Assembly (NCBI GenBank): GCA_031556375.1
Contig: JAVBTA010000004.1
Location: forward strand, 66,722 to 130,721
Source: BNXB01 sp031556375
GTDB taxonomy: Bacteria; Bacteroidota; Bacteroidia; Bacteroidales; Azobacteroidaceae
Length of the DNA stretch: 64,000 nucleotides
Direction of reading: 5' to 3'
Shown: one piece after another, positions 17,915 through 26,202 of the stretch
Numbering within the stretch: the stretch's first letter is position 1
Layout: every line of letters starts with the position of its first letter
Translations under genes and position numbers: made by a program
Notes under the pieces: generated by a model
What the model was told of the DNA's origin: nothing
The model's database searches: none
Seen by the model: the letters and a program-made list of their open reading frames with translations, nothing else

Positions 17915-20900
17915 TTATAACTTTATTATTCTGCGATTTATCAATCCTGAACTTGTTTTAAGCCGCAATATATAAACCCCTTTATTCAAAGAGTTCACAT
18001 TTATTCTTATGGGTGACGTTGTATAATGTTTGGAAAAAAGTAAATATCCATTTATCGAAAATAAGTTTACATCAATATCCTTGTTATCTGTTTCTATAAC
18101 AAGAAAATCAGATACTGGATTCGGATATATTTTGAATATTGTATTAAATTCCGGAACTTCAATAGCTGTCACTGAATTATTATATATTAAAGATGTACGG
18201 CATGTTCCAGCTTCAACATCAACTTTATAAGTTCCTTTCTTATCCGGAACGCAATAATAATTTTCAGAATCCAATATCGAATCATGATATCGCCACACGT
18301 AAGTATAATACGGTTTTGGACTGTTTATTTCCAAACGATTATTCTTATGAATTATTTGAAGCTTGTCTAATTTAGGATATACTACCTCTATTTTACCTTT
18401 CCATACTACTTCGCTATTATTCCTAACTTGAGCAATATAGAACATTGAATCCACGCCATTCAGAACAGGATAAAAATTACCACTGATACTAATTAATTTT
18501 GTAAGCTCTTTATCTGAATACCACCTGATATTATATGAATTCAAATATATATTAGGATTATTATTGGTACAAACATAGTAAATACTGTCAAATGCCGGTT
18601 GATGCTCAAAATAAAACGTGGTGTCACATTTATTAGCCAAAGAAACCTTCACTTTATATCGTCCAAAGTAAGGATTATAAATATAAGGTAATTCAGAACT
18701 AGCAACAATATCATTATTCAAATACCAACTACAATTGTAATACTGAGAATTATTACCTGTTAATTGGAGCCTGGAACTTGATTTGTCTATTTTTAAAGAA
18801 GAAAAATCTGCTTTTACTATTGAAATTGCTAATGGATAACTTGAAAAACCATTTTCCGATTGAGTAAGATAAACCACTCTTGTATTAGAAAATTCCGGAA
18901 TAAATGGTGTCCCTAAAGAAATAGTATCATATTTCATTTCTTCATAACTAAATGTTGTCCACACAAGATCTTTCCCTTCTGCATGAATAACAGGCATATT
19001 CTCTCCAGGGCAAACATAATAAATATTAGAATCTATTCGAGGTTGCTGAACAAAATACCGGGATAATGTTTTACTACAAATACTATCACTAATAACAACA
19101 GAGTATAAGCCATTTTTTTGAGGAACATGACGATATGAAGCCTCATTTTCAATGAGTGAATCCTCATAATACCATTGATATTTGAACTTTTTGTTATCTG
19201 TAACAAATAATGAGACCGCATCATATCTTAGGACACTGTCTTTTAGTGTAGAGAATTTTATCTCTGTTTTTTTCGGAAAACTTGCTATTCCATTCACAGT
19301 CTGACGAACATAGTAAACTTTATCTGAATTTATAACAGGATTATACTGATTTCCGACAAACAAGGTATCTGCATAAGTTTCAGAAGAATACCAAATTACA
19401 TTTTCACCAACTGCATCCAAGGTCCCTACAGATTCTTTATTACAAACATATCTCAGACTATCTATTTTAGGCATATTCGGTCTTTTAAAATCATAATTAA
19501 GAGCTACAGAACAATCTCCAGCAAGCAATTCAACCGAATAGACCCCATTTTCTAACGGGATACAATAATATGAGCCGGCATTCTCTATAGGATCTCCATT
19601 ATAACTCCATTTGTAGGATAAAAAATCATTGTTTGTAACATACAATGTATCTCTATTGTATTTTATAAATTCCGAACTCAAATCGGCCTTATAAACAATG
19701 ACTTCTTTAGGCCAGCTTTCAACTGAATTTATTGTTTGAGTGACATATAAAGTATCTGTAAATTGAAAATTTTTCTCATATGTTCCACCGGAATAGATAG
19801 GACGTTGCATATCTACGTTATCATACCACTTTACATTTTGACCTTTAGCAACCAAGGAAAACAAACTTACATCTCTGCAAATATACTGTAATCTATTAAT
19901 TTCAGGCCTTTCAGGTCTTTTAAGAGTAGGAGCATTTGTATTTAGTTTTAAAACACATATAGAATTTACCATAGTATCATCTATTTTGTCAACAAAATTA
20001 TCCGACATAGTGGTATTACCTATGCTATATACAAACCCATTATTATCAAAATCAATTGCGTGAGAACTATCAAAACCAGAACTTCTAAACTCTTTTCTCC
20101 ACAGTACATTTCCGGAATTATTATACTTCTCAATGTAAAAATCATTCTCCGTACACGACCCAGGAGTTCCAGAACAAGTGAAAAATTCGCCCGTTAAATA
20201 CAAATTCCCATCCAGATCAACTTTAATATCTGTTGGCCTTCCCTTAGCTTCATAAGTTGTATTTCCTGTCTTTGCCCATTTTAAATTGCCTGATGAATCG
20301 TACCTTGCAATATAAGGCTTAGGATTTGAACAACATAACCCTTCCAATGTTGTGCCTTCGATGCTCATTGACACTGAGAAAGCTCCACTAATATAAATGT
20401 CATCATCTGGTGTCAATGCAATCTGAGGTCGTTCAGTTGTTCTTCCCTTAGCAGCTTTTGCCCATAAAAAAGTCCCTTCAGGACTCACTTTCCCCCAAAA
20501 ATCACTTCCTTTTTGTTTAATTACAATATCATCGAGTTTTATCGAATCAACACCAAATGTTGCAGCAAAATACAAATTACCTCTAGAATCAACTGCAATA
20601 TCATTCGGGTTAAATCCATTTGAAGAGTTCACCTGGATATCTTTTGTCCATTCTTGTCTTCCATAATAATTCAACTTTGCCAAGAAAAAATTCCATCCTC
20701 CTCCCCCTATGACATATACATTATCATATTGATCAATAGCAATATCTCTACCATATCCATAATGCTCATTATCAAAATTATTTTTCCAGATCAGTACCCC
20801 TGTAGAATCGTATTTAGAAACAAAGATGCGCCCATTCTGTGATCCGGTTAGATATATATTACTATCATCATCCTGTGTTACTCCAATATAGTCGTTGTAT

Positions 20901-21193
20901 GTATCTCCGGCATCAATACTTTTAAGCCAGAGTACCTTGCCTTCAGAATTTGTTCTACCAAGAAACATATCTGAATAATAATCATCATCAGTATATAATG
21001 AATGCCCATCCAAGATCATACTTTTCTGGTAATATCCAGCTATCACACAATTACCTTTATTATCGACTGAAATATCACTACTTCCAGCTATCTGGTGATG
21101 ACCTGTAGCTTTTAGCATCCAATCCCAGTCTTGAGCACATACTAAATTGAGTACCAGTATATTAAACACTAAAAATAAAGAGAAACTTTTCAT
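17915..21193 (-). CDS. Large secreted beta-propeller/Ig-repeat protein with T9SS type A sorting signal
   Basis: A 1092-residue secreted protein. After a signal peptide (cleaved after VCA), residues about 20-420 consist of SBBP-like propeller repeats (DIAIDQYDNVYVIGG, DIAVDSRGNLYFAA, DIKVDLDGNLYLTGE). Residues about 430-1015 hold four tandem repeats of about 145 residues, each opening with a YxC motif (YICRD, YVCNK, YVCPG, YVCTN), then xxWY, YxTQTxNG and a closing disulfide-like C segment, probably paired Ig-like modules. The last 80 residues (FKIYPNPVSDFLVIET, VNLFSINGYLL, LNKGVYILRL, then RRIIKL) are a T9SS type A C-terminal sorting domain, so it is exported by the Por system and attached to the surface. 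The function is unknown; adhesion is possible. Confidence 0.9.
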   Translation of the reverse strand: MKSFSLFLVFNILVLNLVCAQDWDWMLKATGHHQIAGSSDISVDNKGNCVIAGYYQKSMILDGHSLYTDDDYYSDMFLGRTNSEGKVLWLKSIDAGDTYNDYIGVTQDDDSNIYLTGSQNGRIFVSKYDSTGVLIWKNNFDNEHYGYGRDIAIDQYDNVYVIGGGGWNFFLAKLNYYGRQEWTKDIQVNSSNGFNPNDIAVDSRGNLYFAATFGVDSIKLDDIVIKQKGSDFWGKVSPEGTFLWAKAAKGRTTERPQIALTPDDDIYISGAFSVSMSIEGTTLEGLCCSNPKPYIARYDSSGNLKWAKTGNTTYEAKGRPTDIKVDLDGNLYLTGEFFTCSGTPGSCTENDFYIEKYNNSGNVLWRKEFRSSGFDSSHAIDFDNNGFVYSIGNTTMSDNFVDKIDDTMVNSICVLKLNTNAPTLKRPERPEINRLQYICRDVSLFSLVAKGQNVKWYDNVDMQRPIYSGGTYEKNFQFTDTLYVTQTINSVESWPKEVIVYKADLSSEFIKYNRDTLYVTNNDFLSYKWSYNGDPIENAGSYYCIPLENGVYSVELLAGDCSVALNYDFKRPNMPKIDSLRYVCNKESVGTLDAVGENVIWYSSETYADTLFVGNQYNPVINSDKVYYVRQTVNGIASFPKKTEIKFSTLKDSVLRYDAVSLFVTDNKKFKYQWYYEDSLIENEASYRHVPQKNGLYSVVISDSICSKTLSRYFVQQPRIDSNIYYVCPGENMPVIHAEGKDLVWTTFSYEEMKYDTISLGTPFIPEFSNTRVVYLTQSENGFSSYPLAISIVKADFSSLKIDKSSSRLQLTGNNSQYYNCSWYLNNDIVASSELPYIYNPYFGRYKVKVSLANKCDTTFYFEHQPAFDSIYYVCTNNNPNIYLNSYNIRWYSDKELTKLISISGNFYPVLNGVDSMFYIAQVRNNSEVVWKGKIEVVYPKLDKLQIIHKNNRLEINSPKPYYTYVWRYHDSILDSENYYCVPDKKGTYKVDVEAGTCRTSLIYNNSVTAIEVPEFNTIFKIYPNPVSDFLVIETDNKDIDVNLFSINGYLLFSKHYTTSPIRINVNSLNKGVYILRLKTSSGLINRRIIKL

Positions 21194-21273
21194 AATTCAA
21201 AGTAAAGCTAAGTACGTTAATCCCAATCTCACATCATTATTTGGACAAATTTAGATTAATATATGTAACTATC

Positions 21274-21714
21274 CTATTTTTTAAGAACTATATTTACGGC
21301 ATTCATGCCTTTTTCTCCTCGTTCCAAATCAAAAGTAACCAGGTTTCCTTCAACAATATTTGCCGGAGCATTACTGACATGGAAGAAATATTTATCCACA
21401 CCGGAAAGATTTTTGATAAAACCATAGCCTTTATCCGAGTTAAAATACTCCACACGGCCTTCCAACACAACATCTTCCATTTCTTCTTTTTTGGGAGTAG
21501 AAACTGAGATATCATCCAAATCCACTTCCTGTTTTTTGGCAGGATCGGGTGGTGTATCGGTAATTACCCCATTTTCATCCACATAGGCAATCATATCATC
21601 AAATGATTTGCTGCCTGCAACTTTGCGCTCTTCTTTGCGTTGTTGCTTTTCTTTCCTCTTTTGTTCTTTGTTTTTTTCTACTTCTCTTTTGTTAAATGAA
21701 TTTGATTTTGCCAT
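21274..21714 (-). CDS. Cold-shock-domain protein with basic N-terminal extension
   Basis: A 146-residue protein. Residues 1-35 are highly charged (repeated KEQKRKEKQQRKEER), a linker follows, and residues about 80-146 are a cold-shock domain with RNP1 KGYGFI and RNP2 YFFHVS, closing with VTFDLERGEKGMNAVNI. It should bind single-stranded RNA or DNA. It lies 29 bp downstream of the DEAD-box helicase gene, and such pairs are common in Bacteroidota, suggesting joint action on RNA structure. Confidence 0.93.
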   Translation of the reverse strand: MAKSNSFNKREVEKNKEQKRKEKQQRKEERKVAGSKSFDDMIAYVDENGVITDTPPDPAKKQEVDLDDISVSTPKKEEMEDVVLEGRVEYFNSDKGYGFIKNLSGVDKYFFHVSNAPANIVEGNLVTFDLERGEKGMNAVNIVLKK

Positions 21715-21743
21715 TAAATATTTTATGTTTAATATTGTTTATT

Positions 21744-22862
21744 TTAATTGGTTGCGACAAGTAAGGCCTTTCCTGTTAATTTCTGAATATCTTTCAACAT
21801 CACCCGTTCGTCCTGTGCGCAAAATGTCAAGGCCGTTCCGGCATTTCCGGCTCTTCCCGTCCGTCCGATACGGTGCACATAGGTTTCAGCGACATCCGGC
21901 AGGTCATAGTTTATAACCAACTCCAATTGATCGATATCAATTCCTCTGGCAGCGATATCCGTAGCAATAAGAGCCTGTATCTCATGTGATTTAAAATCAG
22001 ACAAAGCCCGCTGTCTTGCATTCTGCGACTTATTTCCATGAATCGCGGCACTGCCTATTCCTGCTTTACTAAGTATCCGAGCAATTTTATCCGCTCCGTG
22101 TTTTGTCCGGGAGAATATTAATGCCGGTTTTTTCTTATCTTTCTTCAGTAAGTCAATAAGTAGATCTTTCTTCTCTTGTTTTTCCACAAAGTAGATGTAT
22201 TGTTCTATCGTATCCACTACTGATGACGCTGGAGTTACTTCTATCCTTACCGGATTAACCAAAATTGAGCGTGAAAGAGTAGCTATAGATGACGGCATAG
22301 TCGCAGAAAAGAAAAGGGTCTGTTTTTTCTTTGGCAATTTGGGTAATAAGAGTTTAATATCGTGAATGAAACCCATATCCAACATCCGGTCGGCTTCATC
22401 CAGCACAAAATGGCTAATCGCACTTAAATTGATGATCTTTTGCGCCATCAGATCCAACAACCTCCCCGGAGTAGCAACTAATATGTCTACACCTGCTCTC
22501 AACTGATTCACCTGCGCGCTTTGCTTTACTCCGCCAAAAATCACACAATGGCGTATGCCTGTATACCGGGTATAATCACTCAGGCATTCATCGATCTGAA
22601 TTGCCAATTCACGGGTTGGAGTTAATATCAATGCTTTGATCCCTCTCTCTTTGGTTTTCATTTTTTCCAAATACAAATGCTGTATGATAGGAATTGTAAA
22701 TGCTGCCGTTTTTCCGGTTCCGGTTTGGGCTAATCCTAAAATATCACGCGTCCCAAGCGCCGGAAGAATGGCTTGTTCTTGTATAGGAGTCGGAGTTGTA
22801 TATCCTTTTTCGTTTAGAGCCTTCAATATCGGCTCGATAATATTTAATTCTTTGAATGTCAT
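21744..22862 (-). CDS. DEAD-box ATP-dependent RNA helicase (RhlE-like)
   Basis: A 372-residue two-domain helicase with Q motif (TPTPIQEQAI), motif I AQTGTGKT, Ia PTRELAIQ, II DEAD (VLDEADRMLDMGF), III SAT, V TDIAARGID and VI HRIGRTGRAG. It lacks the C-terminal basic tail seen in longer family members. It unwinds RNA in cold response, ribosome assembly or decay, and is probably co-transcribed with the cold-shock protein gene. Confidence 0.95.
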   Translation of the reverse strand: MTFKELNIIEPILKALNEKGYTTPTPIQEQAILPALGTRDILGLAQTGTGKTAAFTIPIIQHLYLEKMKTKERGIKALILTPTRELAIQIDECLSDYTRYTGIRHCVIFGGVKQSAQVNQLRAGVDILVATPGRLLDLMAQKIINLSAISHFVLDEADRMLDMGFIHDIKLLLPKLPKKKQTLFFSATMPSSIATLSRSILVNPVRIEVTPASSVVDTIEQYIYFVEKQEKKDLLIDLLKKDKKKPALIFSRTKHGADKIARILSKAGIGSAAIHGNKSQNARQRALSDFKSHEIQALIATDIAARGIDIDQLELVINYDLPDVAETYVHRIGRTGRAGNAGTALTFCAQDERVMLKDIQKLTGKALLVATN

Positions 22863-22920
22863 GTTGTTATTTACACACTGTCAAAAATTTTGCATAACAA
22901 TGTGATTTATTAATGTAATA

Positions 22921-23655
22921 TTATTCTATAATATCCTCGACTACAGCTCTTTCTGTTTTTTCAAAAAGCTCCGGGAAAGGCATATCTTTTACGGGAATAG
23001 GGTCATGAATTATAAATTCTAATTTATTTCCTATCCCTAAAGGAAAAGAACCCCACTTCGTCATTTTCCACGAGTTATTGATCGTAACGGGAACCATATA
23101 AGCGGATGGTGCATATTTGGAGAGTATTTTCAATCCGTTTTCAGCGAAAGGACGCGGTTTGCCGGTCTTACTTCTTGTTCCTTCAGGAAATATAACTGTC
23201 GATCGTTTATTGGTCTCTATGTATTGAGCCATTTCCTTTATGGCAGATAACGACTGTTTCGGATCTTTTCTATCAATGAGAACAGAACCGCCATGATTCA
23301 AATTATATGAAATACTTGGAATCCCTTTCCCCAATTCTATTTTACTGATAAACTTCGGATGTACTTTTCGCATGAACCAACCAACAGTCGTAATGTCGTA
23401 CAAACTCTGATGATTTGCTGCGATAATTAAAGGAACGCCTTCAGGTAGTTTATCCAGGTTTTTTATTTTATATCTTGTCCCCAGAACATATGTATTGGCA
23501 ACCAGGAAGAAACACATGACATCTACACTCTTTTTATGAGCATCATAACCAAACAGGTTGAAACTCAACCATTGAATAAGATGAAAGATAACCAGAGTGC
23601 TTCCAAACAACAGATAGTAAACTACAGAAAGGGGATATGCTATTATTTTTTGCAT
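22921..23655 (-). CDS. plsC: 1-acyl-sn-glycerol-3-phosphate acyltransferase (PlsC-like)
   Basis: A 244-residue membrane acyltransferase that makes phosphatidic acid from lysophosphatidate. It has an N-terminal membrane segment (VVYYLLFGSTLVIFHLIQWL), the catalytic HX4D motif (NHQSLYD, about 82-88) and the substrate-binding FPEGTRS motif (about 157-163). It lies 17 bp downstream of the flavin oxidoreductase gene. Confidence 0.92.
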   Translation of the reverse strand: MQKIIAYPLSVVYYLLFGSTLVIFHLIQWLSFNLFGYDAHKKSVDVMCFFLVANTYVLGTRYKIKNLDKLPEGVPLIIAANHQSLYDITTVGWFMRKVHPKFISKIELGKGIPSISYNLNHGGSVLIDRKDPKQSLSAIKEMAQYIETNKRSTVIFPEGTRSKTGKPRPFAENGLKILSKYAPSAYMVPVTINNSWKMTKWGSFPLGIGNKLEFIIHDPIPVKDMPFPELFEKTERAVVEDIIE

Positions 23656-23672
23656 TACAAATTCATTCAGGA

Positions 23673-24743
23673 TCAGCCTTCGAGTTTTGCGTTAAGAAAC
23701 TCGGCCTTTAACCTGGCTATGACTTCTTTTACACTCGATATTTTTTCGGATAGATGGACATTAATCCCAGAGAAAGCATAACCTTTTTTCATATTACCTC
23801 TTGCTGCCTGATAGAGACATTGAACAATACAATAAGGACTTTTTGTGTAATCACAGGTTTTTATACAATGAAACGGACAGGTTTTCGGTTTCTCCAAGCC
23901 TTTTTCCACATTCCGGATAAATTCGCCATCGATAGCTCTTCCGGGCATACCGACAGGACTTTGTATAATCTTTATATCTTCCCGCTTAGCATTCACAAAT
24001 ACATTTTTAAATGTATCGGATGCGTCACATTCCGTAGTGGTAACAAACATTGTTCCCATTTGTACGCCTGAAGCTCCCATTTCAAGGAACCGGCGGATGT
24101 CTTTCCCTGACGAAATACCTCCTGCCGCAATCACCGGTATATCCTTTTCGGCTTTGTATGAACTGGTTATATTCACCACTTCAGGTATCAACTGCTCCAA
24201 AGAATAATGTTCATCTTCAAGTTGGTCTACTTTAAATCCCAAATGCCCTCCTGCTTTAGGACCTTCAACAACAATGGCATCAGGCAAATAACCATAGTTA
24301 TTTTTCCATTTGTCACATATGATTTTGGCTGCCCTTGAGGAAGATACGATAGGAACCAGTTTGGTTTTACTATCATTAGTAAGAAAAGATGGCAAGTCGA
24401 ATGGTAATCCTGCTCCGGCAAATATAACATCCACTTTTTCTGATATCGCTGTTTTTGCCATATCAGCATAATTGCTCAACGCAACCATAATGTTCACTCC
24501 AATTATACCTTTACTTTTCTCTTTTGCTTTTTTGATTTCTTCTTTCAATCCGGAAATACACTTAGCCAAGTAATCTCCCGGAGATTGATTGTAGATCAGG
24601 CCTAATCCGGCACATGAAATAACTCCTACACCTCCTTCATTAGCTACTGCTGAAGCTAATCCTGACAAGGATACTCCTACACCCATACCCCCTTGAATAA
24701 CCGGAAGTTTTACTTCCAGATTGCCCATAAAAAATGATTTCAT
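23673..24743 (-). CDS. NAD(P)H-dependent flavin oxidoreductase (nitronate monooxygenase / FabK-like)
   Basis: A 356-residue FMN-binding TIM-barrel protein. Visible are the N-terminal PVIQGGMGVGVS motif, AGLGLIYNQSPGDYL, VVEGPKAGGHLG and the phosphate-binding AAGGISSGKDIRRFLEMGASGVQMGT. An unusual cysteine-rich C-terminal region (CPFHCIKTCDYTKSPYC, about 305-321) could bind a metal or iron-sulfur cluster. The family includes nitronate monooxygenases and FabK enoyl-ACP reductases; next to a PlsC gene a lipid role is attractive but unproven. Confidence 0.88.
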   Translation of the reverse strand: MKSFFMGNLEVKLPVIQGGMGVGVSLSGLASAVANEGGVGVISCAGLGLIYNQSPGDYLAKCISGLKEEIKKAKEKSKGIIGVNIMVALSNYADMAKTAISEKVDVIFAGAGLPFDLPSFLTNDSKTKLVPIVSSSRAAKIICDKWKNNYGYLPDAIVVEGPKAGGHLGFKVDQLEDEHYSLEQLIPEVVNITSSYKAEKDIPVIAAGGISSGKDIRRFLEMGASGVQMGTMFVTTTECDASDTFKNVFVNAKREDIKIIQSPVGMPGRAIDGEFIRNVEKGLEKPKTCPFHCIKTCDYTKSPYCIVQCLYQAARGNMKKGYAFSGINVHLSEKISSVKEVIARLKAEFLNAKLEG

Positions 24744-24918
24744 CTAATTTTAAATGTGTCACGACATTGTGTTACACACCCTCGCGACTGTTAATACTAA
24801 CAAAAGAAGCTGATTTTGAGGTCGATTATGAAGATGAAAAGGCCGTCTGATGAGACGGATCAAAGCATTACTATAAAGATCCAAATATAAACTCTGTTGT
24901 TTGGGATGCAAAGATACG

Positions 24919-24957
24919 AAAAAAAATAGAGGTTGACAATACCAACCTCTATTTTTA
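24919..24957 (-). terminator. Rho-independent terminator after the GH105 gene
   Basis: AATAGAGGTTG (24925-24935) pairs perfectly with CAACCTCTATT (24943-24953), loop ACAATAC; an oligo-U tract follows on the minus strand (complement of the A-run 24919-24926). It closes PUL B. The rest of 24744-24984 shows only a short hairpin (24843-24858) and no gene. Confidence 0.88.
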
Positions 24958-24984
24958 TGTATCTAAGAAAAAAACTGCATCCTA

Positions 24985-26088
24985 TTATTTTTCCAGAAGA
25001 GCGACAGTACACCAAAGATAAGGTGCTTGCCCATGATAATCCCCGATATTACGCGGACGGTCATAATAATACTGTTTATCGTTCTTTTTATTCGTTCCGA
25101 CGCAAACTTCCTTTACAGCACCTTTATCATCGATATAAGAAACTAAAGACATCCAGGCCTTTCTAGCTGCAGGAGCATATTCTTTTGCATCTAACCATCC
25201 GTTTTTAACTCCCATAATAAAAGCGAATGTAAACATCGCGGATCCGGACGTTTCAGCCCAATAATCCGGTTCATCAATCAATTGATTCCACAAACCATTT
25301 GGTCTTTGATAACTTAACAAACTTTTCATCATCGTTTGGTAACCTTCCATGATACGAGGACGATCTTTATTATCTTTTGGTAAACTTTTAAGCAGCTCTG
25401 CCATACCTGCGGCCATCCACCCATTTCCTCGCGCCCAATAATATGGGACATCCGGTGCATGATAGAAAAGGCCATTCGGTCGTTGTAATGAATCCAGGTA
25501 CATCACCATTTCCCGAGCTGCGCGATCAATGTATTTCCGGTCTTTAGTTACCTTATAGGCCTGGGTTTGTACAATGGTGATCATATACATATCGTCAATC
25601 CAGAGGCGGGTTTGCCAGGTATATCCTTTATCTGCCCATTCCTTTTCTTTCGGTTTTGCATCAGCAGGAACTTGCCATTGAGTATCTGCGTAAGGCACAC
25701 CCAAATCTTTGTAACGCTTATTCTTGGTAACCTGATAAAATTCCAAAGGAAGGCTTCCGAACATATTCAGGTCAACATGGTTCATGATAGGTAACAGTTC
25801 TTTTTCTGTATCAATTAAACGATCAAATTTATTTTGTAACTGTTTAAGCAGTTCCTTGTCTTTAGTTATCTTCGCGAATTTAAGTGAACCATTCCAATAA
25901 AATGTTTCCGGATAACTAATCCATTTGCCGGCATGAAGTGCATGTTTAGCATCTATAAAACGATATGCCAATCGTTTACCAACTTCTTCAGGAGTATATC
26001 CCTGGGGAAAGTTTTTCAATGCATCAGTTTGAGCAAATAATAACTGAAACGGAAGAAGTAACAATAACGCAAATATTTTTTTATACAT
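24985..26088 (-). CDS. GH105/GH88-family unsaturated glucuronyl/galacturonyl hydrolase
   Basis: A 367-residue (alpha/alpha)6-barrel enzyme with a signal peptide (cleaved after LLFA). The WIDDMYM motif (about 163-169) carries the catalytic Asp seen in YteR-type unsaturated rhamnogalacturonyl hydrolases; YYWARGNGW (about 216-224) and ETSGSAMF are also family-typical. It removes the unsaturated uronic acid left by polysaccharide lyases, by hydration of the double bond. No lyase gene is in this PUL, so one must be elsewhere if the pathway is complete. It has its own promoter at 26110-26117, apart from the sus genes. Confidence 0.92.
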   Translation of the reverse strand: MYKKIFALLLLLPFQLLFAQTDALKNFPQGYTPEEVGKRLAYRFIDAKHALHAGKWISYPETFYWNGSLKFAKITKDKELLKQLQNKFDRLIDTEKELLPIMNHVDLNMFGSLPLEFYQVTKNKRYKDLGVPYADTQWQVPADAKPKEKEWADKGYTWQTRLWIDDMYMITIVQTQAYKVTKDRKYIDRAAREMVMYLDSLQRPNGLFYHAPDVPYYWARGNGWMAAGMAELLKSLPKDNKDRPRIMEGYQTMMKSLLSYQRPNGLWNQLIDEPDYWAETSGSAMFTFAFIMGVKNGWLDAKEYAPAARKAWMSLVSYIDDKGAVKEVCVGTNKKNDKQYYYDRPRNIGDYHGQAPYLWCTVALLEK

Positions 26089-26109
26089 AATAAGTCATTT
26101 TTTATCAAA

Positions 26110-26117
26110 CAAAGTTA
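26110..26117 (-). promoter_or_regulatory. Promoter -7 box (TAACTTTG) of the GH105 gene
   Basis: An exact TAnnTTTG on the minus strand 21 bp upstream of the ATG. It implies expression of the GH105 gene independent of the susCD transcript. Confidence 0.65.
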
Positions 26118-26133
26118 AATAATTTTGAATAAA

Positions 26134-26183
26134 TTAACACCATCAACCGGCTGAATTTAGAATTAGCCGGCCAATAGTGTTAA
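26134..26183 (-). other. Hairpin after susD in PUL B
   Basis: TTAACAC/GTGTTAA enclose a 6x6 internal loop and an inner stem CCGGCT(G)AATT / AATTAGCCGG with a TAG loop. It lies 20 bp after the SusD stop codon. A loose T-rich stretch follows on the minus strand, so it may be a weak terminator or an mRNA stabiliser, in the same relative place as the hairpin in PUL A. Confidence 0.6.
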
Positions 26184-26202
26184 AGAATAGATAACCTAAT
26201 AT

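Noticed and set aside
24751..24772. Imperfect palindrome GTGTCACGAC...GTGTTACAC before the flavin oxidoreductase gene
   Set aside because: Only about 7 of 11 positions are symmetrical; too weak to call an operator.
24843..24858. CCGTCT/AGACGG hairpin in the 24.7-25.0 kb gap
   Set aside because: Six base pairs, no U-tract and no gene it would serve; it may be chance.
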